Shown here in pieces: positions 59,793 through 64,000 of a DNA stretch of 64,000 nt. Made by a program: the position numbers and the translations under genes. Source of the stretch: Rhexocercosporidium sp. MPI-PUGE-AT-0058. Lineage: Eukaryota > Ascomycota > Leotiomycetes > Helotiales. The stretch covers positions 372,001-436,000 of the forward strand of contig JAGTJL010000003.1 in assembly GCA_020746875.1 (NCBI GenBank), read 5' to 3'. Position 1 is the first letter of the stretch. Every line of letters starts with the position of its first letter. The notes under the pieces were generated by a model. That model made no database searches, was not told the DNA's origin, and saw only the letters and a list, made by a program, of their open reading frames with translations.

Positions 59793-61624
59793 TGATCCTC
59801 CGTTGATGGGAGCTACATATTTTTTTGATTGCATTGGAGAATTAGTTGTCAGGACTTTAGATCTTGATTCATCTCCTGGTCTCGTCTACCCCGATTTCTG
59901 TTGAAAGCGCCTCCTTTCTACCTCTGTCAAGATCCACATACTCTGAATCCTATTTGCTTCGTTGAGAACTATCGTGAAGTCTCACAACCGGAGCCAAGCT
60001 GGTCGAAACATGCGTGTTATGCGAGATACTCATCGTATGGCTTCGAGATCAAAGCAGGTCGAAGTCATGTATTCAGGAAGACGGGAACAAAGATTCTAGT
60101 CATGAAACCAAAATAACGACAATCACAAATTCGTTTGAGAAAGAGGGTTCTAAAATTAATCTCCCCAGCTTAAAAGCTCCAGGTCCTTCCACATTGTCTA
60201 TCTTCCTTGAATCGGAGAGTCCTGTTTCACCTCTCACTATGCTCGTATAAATGAATGGCGGGCTTTCATTCACAGAATTCGATGACTCTCTTACTATCTA
60301 TGACCATGGCTGCGTCTTTGCCTATATTTTCTGCTTGCAGGTTTACTTTGGCGTGCACCCTCAAGTGTACTCCTCCTAGGTTGTGGCTTTCGACCCGTTG
60401 TACATCATTATGTCTAGGTGGGCTTAAAGAACATTCTGTTTGTTAACCTTTCAAGACGAGTCGATCTGAGACCATTCGACGGCGGCATGAGATCTTCTCA
60501 ACGAGTCAAAAAATCTCCGTTCCATTGAAAAGTTACAGCATTAATTTTGCCGGTGTTCACTGTTCTTTCACGTACAACTTCCTATGTCGCTCAAATCGAT
60601 CCTGATCTTCAAGGCATCTTTTGAAATGAAATCTGAATCAAATACCGCTCTCTGCTTCCATTCAGTTGTGTTCTTGATTGTCTTTTTACGTAGTCACTTT
60701 CCAACAATATAACCAATTGGTTCATCCGAATGCATGTATACAGTTTTTATGTCAACTATCAACACACAGATGCGCACGGCAAAGTGCATACTATGCTCAT
60801 CGCCTAGGAATTAGGGGCGGTATAACCATTTGCCTGAATCCTACGAATGCAGTCTTCACTGAAGCGGGAGTATTCGAGCGCGACATATGTGGGGCTAAAA
60901 TTTCATGCATGGCTTGACCGAGTGTAACTCTGGGGCCGAAGTATTAGCCATATTGATTTTTGAGCTAGGAATTGGCGAGTGAAAATCGCGCCTTAAAGCA
61001 GCTGCGAACTTTCACTTTAAGTTTGCAGCTCCAAAATACACATGTATCATTGGCCTAGAATCCGACAGGGACTTGATAACTGATGACTTCCAAGAAGAAA
61101 GCGGGGGCGTTCCATAGCTTGGCGGCCTATTCTTATCACTCGTGCCGATGCTCAGTTCACTATATACATGTGATTTAGCGCATTACCACACAGCTGTGCC
61201 AATCCACACCACGTAAACACCATGCGGATGCTTGCTACATTCAAACTATACTCTAGATAGCTCAATACCCGACCTGCAGAATCCTTCGATCCTTTGTGGC
61301 CCCTGAGAAGCTTGAAACCCTCGGTATTGTATACGGAGAGACTAAAAGATTGTATTACGTTCCTTGACGTAGATACTGGCGCACACGCCGAGGTTCTGAG
61401 TACAGCACTAGAAGATTGAGGGGATTTTCAGATATATAAGACTCACGTACCTCCACCTCCTCTCGATATCTTTCTCTACCATCTCTATTCTCTCCATCTC
61501 CACGTTTTCAGAGTCAAAAACTGTGAATCCACATCGTCCTCCAAATCATATCTGAAAAGTGCGGTTCACTATCTCTTTATCCTTTCGGGAGACTTACTCA
61601 CTGTTTCACTGTAGCAGCGCAACC
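59793..61624. other. Gene-poor region and promoter of the cysteine-rich protein
   Basis: 1.83 kb without a gene. A TATATAA box at 61433-61439 lies about 190 bp upstream of the ATG at 61625 and is followed by a CT-rich leader. Confidence 0.5.
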
Positions 61625-62078
61625 ATGAAGATCAACTTCTTCACTCTATTTACCCTCTCCCAAGCTGCTGGAGTGCTCTCCGCTGCTGTTGAAGATCGTG
61701 CAATGCAAAGCAGGGTATGTACAAACCTCCGTTCCTCAACATCTCGGCGTTTCTGCAAAACATCAAACGTCGAGATCAAAACCTGCTCCAGCCCAAAGCA
61801 TCCAGTTCCATCACTGATCAACTTCATCCGATGTCTAGGCTGATACACTTGCTCTTTCAAACGCTCCTCCGGGGACATTGGCAGCCCGAGCCTGCTGGTC
61901 CCGATCTGGCTATGGCTGTAGCAAAGATGGATGGTGCTGGAAGGTGTGCGGCGATCGCGGGGAGTGGTGCTGGACATCTAAAGGCAAGGAAGGAGATAAG
62001 AAATGGAAGGCTTGCACCAATTGGGGGCAGTGCAGCATGAAGGATCCTTGTGGTGGGAACTGCAACTGCAAGGATTAG
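61625..62078 (+). CDS. Small secreted protein with ten cysteines, about 95 aa
   Basis: Proposed exons 61625-61718 and 61885-62078. Exon 1 gives a signal peptide (MKINFFTLFTLSQAAGVLSA). Exon 2 encodes a compact tail with ten cysteines, four tryptophans and many glycine/lysine residues: three repeated WC/CW units (ACW, WCW, WCW), then CTNWGQC, DPCGGNCNCKD at the end. The exon 2 frame is convincing; the junction is not. The stronger GTATGT donor at 61715 is out of phase, so a GTACAA donor at 61719 is used here, and an extra small exon in the 166-bp gap is possible. I recognise no family. Density of disulfides and secretion suggest an effector or a defensin/knottin-like antimicrobial protein. Confidence 0.55.
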
Positions 62079-62531
62079 GTTGGCTTCACTTGATGTCTTC
62101 GGATGTTAGCTATGGAAGCTATAAGTCAATCTAGCCAGCATTACCTTGTGGTAATTGATATTTGATACTGGCATCCGAATTAGGATTCAAGAGGGCTTTC
62201 TCGATCGGTTGTGTGGGCATGAGATCGATACTCGGCTATTTGTTTACACATTTGTGGTACTCAAAAACACATGAACTCCACATCTAAATACATTTATTTA
62301 ACTAAGAAGCTATTTACTTGTTTTGATGGCTATGGGCGTGATTTGCTCTTGGTAATATTGAGATCAAGGAGTTTTATTCTTCAAGTAACAAATAAAACGA
62401 CTTCGCATCGCACCCGCGGTAGAATGGCACAAGGCTAGAATTGAAAACACTTGTTGCTTCTAATACAGCTACAGCCGAACTTGATTTGTGGTATTCTGAC
62501 TGCCCATGAGACAAATACTTAGACACAATAA
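62079..62531. other. Convergent intergenic region
   Basis: 453 bp between the cysteine-rich protein gene and the F-box-like pseudogene. AT-rich, with no gene seen. Confidence 0.5.
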
Positions 62532-63652
62532 TTAAACAGAAACGCCAGACCAAGGCAATCTTTGAGACAGCTCGTAGACCCTGTTAGGACTGAGCGGTGC
62601 ACCGATTCCAGGAACCATTTCTTTCTCAAACACCTCACGAATAGATCCAAACTCAGAATCTGCACACATTCTATCATTCGGCGTCTTCCGCCAAATATCT
62701 TGCCTTCCGGAAAAACACATCATGTTCCGTATACGTACCTGAACGATGACTCCACCACTTCGGGTCCATCACACTTCGTCCTTGACCAAGATCCATCCAC
62801 TTTGTAACAACGACCGCCGTGCCGAGTCTCTCGCATTCCTGGAGGTCGACCGTGTACTCTGTAGGGCAATACTCGCATTGTCTGGCTTTATAGTGTCGGA
62901 TACACTGTTGCAGGTTATGTCTGTGCTTGAGTTTGCATTTTGGGCGCGGGAGGAAAATTGCCCTGTCCCGTGTCACCTAGATCTGTGACATGAGGACATA
63001 TCCTTATGCAAAATCCAGCAGGTATCAAGAGTGGTTGACCGTGGGGTTGACCATGTGATAATAAATGCACTTCTTGCACTCTGAGGAACAGAGATTCGCT
63101 GATGATTTTCCCCTGTGATATAAAGTGATAAGGAAGCTTCTGCGAAGTCTTTTGCGTCGTGTCGTTACAAGTGAAGTTGATTAGAAGTCTGGTTATGTCA
63201 CGCCTCTGGCGATACTGCTTCATCATCAGATGGAAGAAGCTGAACGTCATGTCCTTGTGGATATACGTAGGCACGCCTCCAAGAAGTTCTTCCTTGTGAC
63301 AAGCCCATTTCCTGTGTCTGAAGTCGTCTTCGGGATAGAGAACAGAGCAATGACTACAAAGTGTTTTGCCTGGCATATCCCTCATCAGAAGCTGTAAAAA
63401 TCTTATGCGTTGGAGCTTCATATCCTTGAACTATATTGCATCCCAGTATCGTTTCCCAAGAATGCTGCATATAGGTCGGCAGGTGTGAGCAAATACTGCA
63501 GCTAAAGCAGGCGAGAAAAATTGGGTCGGGTATATAATGAGCTCAATAGGTAGCTGTCCTAGGACAGACGAGTCGCGAGAAGTTGACCTGGACTTGACAT
63601 GGTGGTTCTGTTCATGAACTACTGAATATAACAAGTCCAAGATATAAGACAT
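62532..63652 (-). pseudogene. F-box-like protein, disrupted
   Basis: The minus strand encodes an F-box-like start (LGQLPIELIIYPTQFF, AAVFAHTCRPICSILGKRYW), typical of fungal F-box hypothetical proteins. It then shows FLQLLMRDMPGKTLCSHCSV, PKCKLKHRHNLQQC, QCEYCPTEYTVDLQEC and VVTKWMDLGQGRSVMDPKWW. A GTACGT...GATAG intron near 62675-62740 leads to the last exon with FGSIREVFEKEM. The reading frame is broken twice: a TAG directly after the GKRYWDAI block (near 63429) and a frame change between HVTD and the PRPKCKL block (near 62960-62985). Neither is explained by an intron of normal size. The intact gene would have been a ubiquitin-ligase adaptor-like protein. Confidence 0.75.
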
Positions 63653-64000
63653 GGTTGTGATAGTGGCCACAGTGGCACACTGAAAGGTGAAAAATGGCCC
63701 GTTGAGTCCAAAATTGGATTTTGGTGCAATAAGTTGAGTGAAAATAGACAAATAATAGAAAATTATGCGGTATGGATGTATACTAGGAAAGTTGTGTTGT
63801 TAAATAGAAACCACTTTTCGGGATAAATGGTTTTGGCATTTATTTTTGATTGTTCTGTGTATGACGAGCTAAGTACTAGGTCCAATAGGTGGAGAACCAC
63901 CGGACAACAATAGGGGCTCGCCTACAGAGATACAATATTCTGTGGATTAAGCGAATTATTTCATTTGCTATGGTAGCAAAGGCTAGCAAAATCTACCTGA
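63653..64000. other. Right edge, no gene seen
   Basis: 348 bp upstream of the F-box-like pseudogene to the window end; AT-rich, with no supportable coding region. Confidence 0.5.

Overview
The window is nuclear DNA of a filamentous ascomycete (Pezizomycotina). Genes are split by short GT-AG introns, mostly 45-75 bp with CTAAC/CTGAC-like branch sites. There is a class II tRNA-Leu with an anticodon-loop intron and many secreted proteins, and the housekeeping genes are typically fungal. A Leotiomycete is my best guess from the overall look of the proteins; this is inference, not a match to a reference. All gene models were built by hand from the sequence: splice sites were chosen so that reading frames join and family motifs are kept.

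1-11.3 kb is mostly conserved housekeeping DNA: a 75-residue small secreted protein, mitochondrial dihydroorotate dehydrogenase, and, from the same 238-bp promoter in the other direction, quinolinate phosphoribosyltransferase. Spermidine synthase, nicotinate phosphoribosyltransferase and a SAM37/metaxin-like subunit follow. Both phosphoribosyltransferases that make nicotinate mononucleotide (de novo and salvage) lie within 5 kb. 11.3-22.6 kb is gene-poor. It holds a 427-bp AT-rich MITE-like element with 28-bp terminal inverted repeats, a secreted cysteine-containing protein, tRNA-Leu(AAG), a glutaminyl-cyclase-like M28 protein with a GC-AG intron, and a decayed coding fragment.

22.6-31.4 kb contains an unassigned 271-residue protein and then a divergent pair. 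One member is an 11-exon secreted chitin-binding/GH18 chitinase whose C-terminus looks like a NucA/NucB-type nuclease. The other is a secreted protein with four LysM domains. The chitinase resembles yeast killer-toxin carrier subunits; the attached nuclease-like domain is the most unusual feature of the window.

31.9-44.9 kb looks like an accessory biosynthetic cluster: FAD oxidoreductase, epoxide-hydrolase-like enzyme, cytochrome P450, UbiA-type membrane prenyltransferase, BAHD-type acyltransferase with a damaged 5' end, a decayed retropepsin-like locus, and a DMATS-type aromatic prenyltransferase. No polyketide synthase, NRPS or class I terpene synthase is visible, so a UbiA/DMATS-centred pathway (or one with its scaffold made elsewhere) is suggested.

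45-64 kb returns to mixed content: a DUF3074 protein, a broken siderophore-type MFS transporter, a periplasmic-binding-like protein, UBC7-type E2, glucose-6-phosphate 1-epimerase, a secreted metallophosphoesterase/5'-nucleotidase, an AIG2-like gamma-glutamylcyclotransferase, a 10-cysteine small secreted protein, and an F-box-like pseudogene at the right edge.
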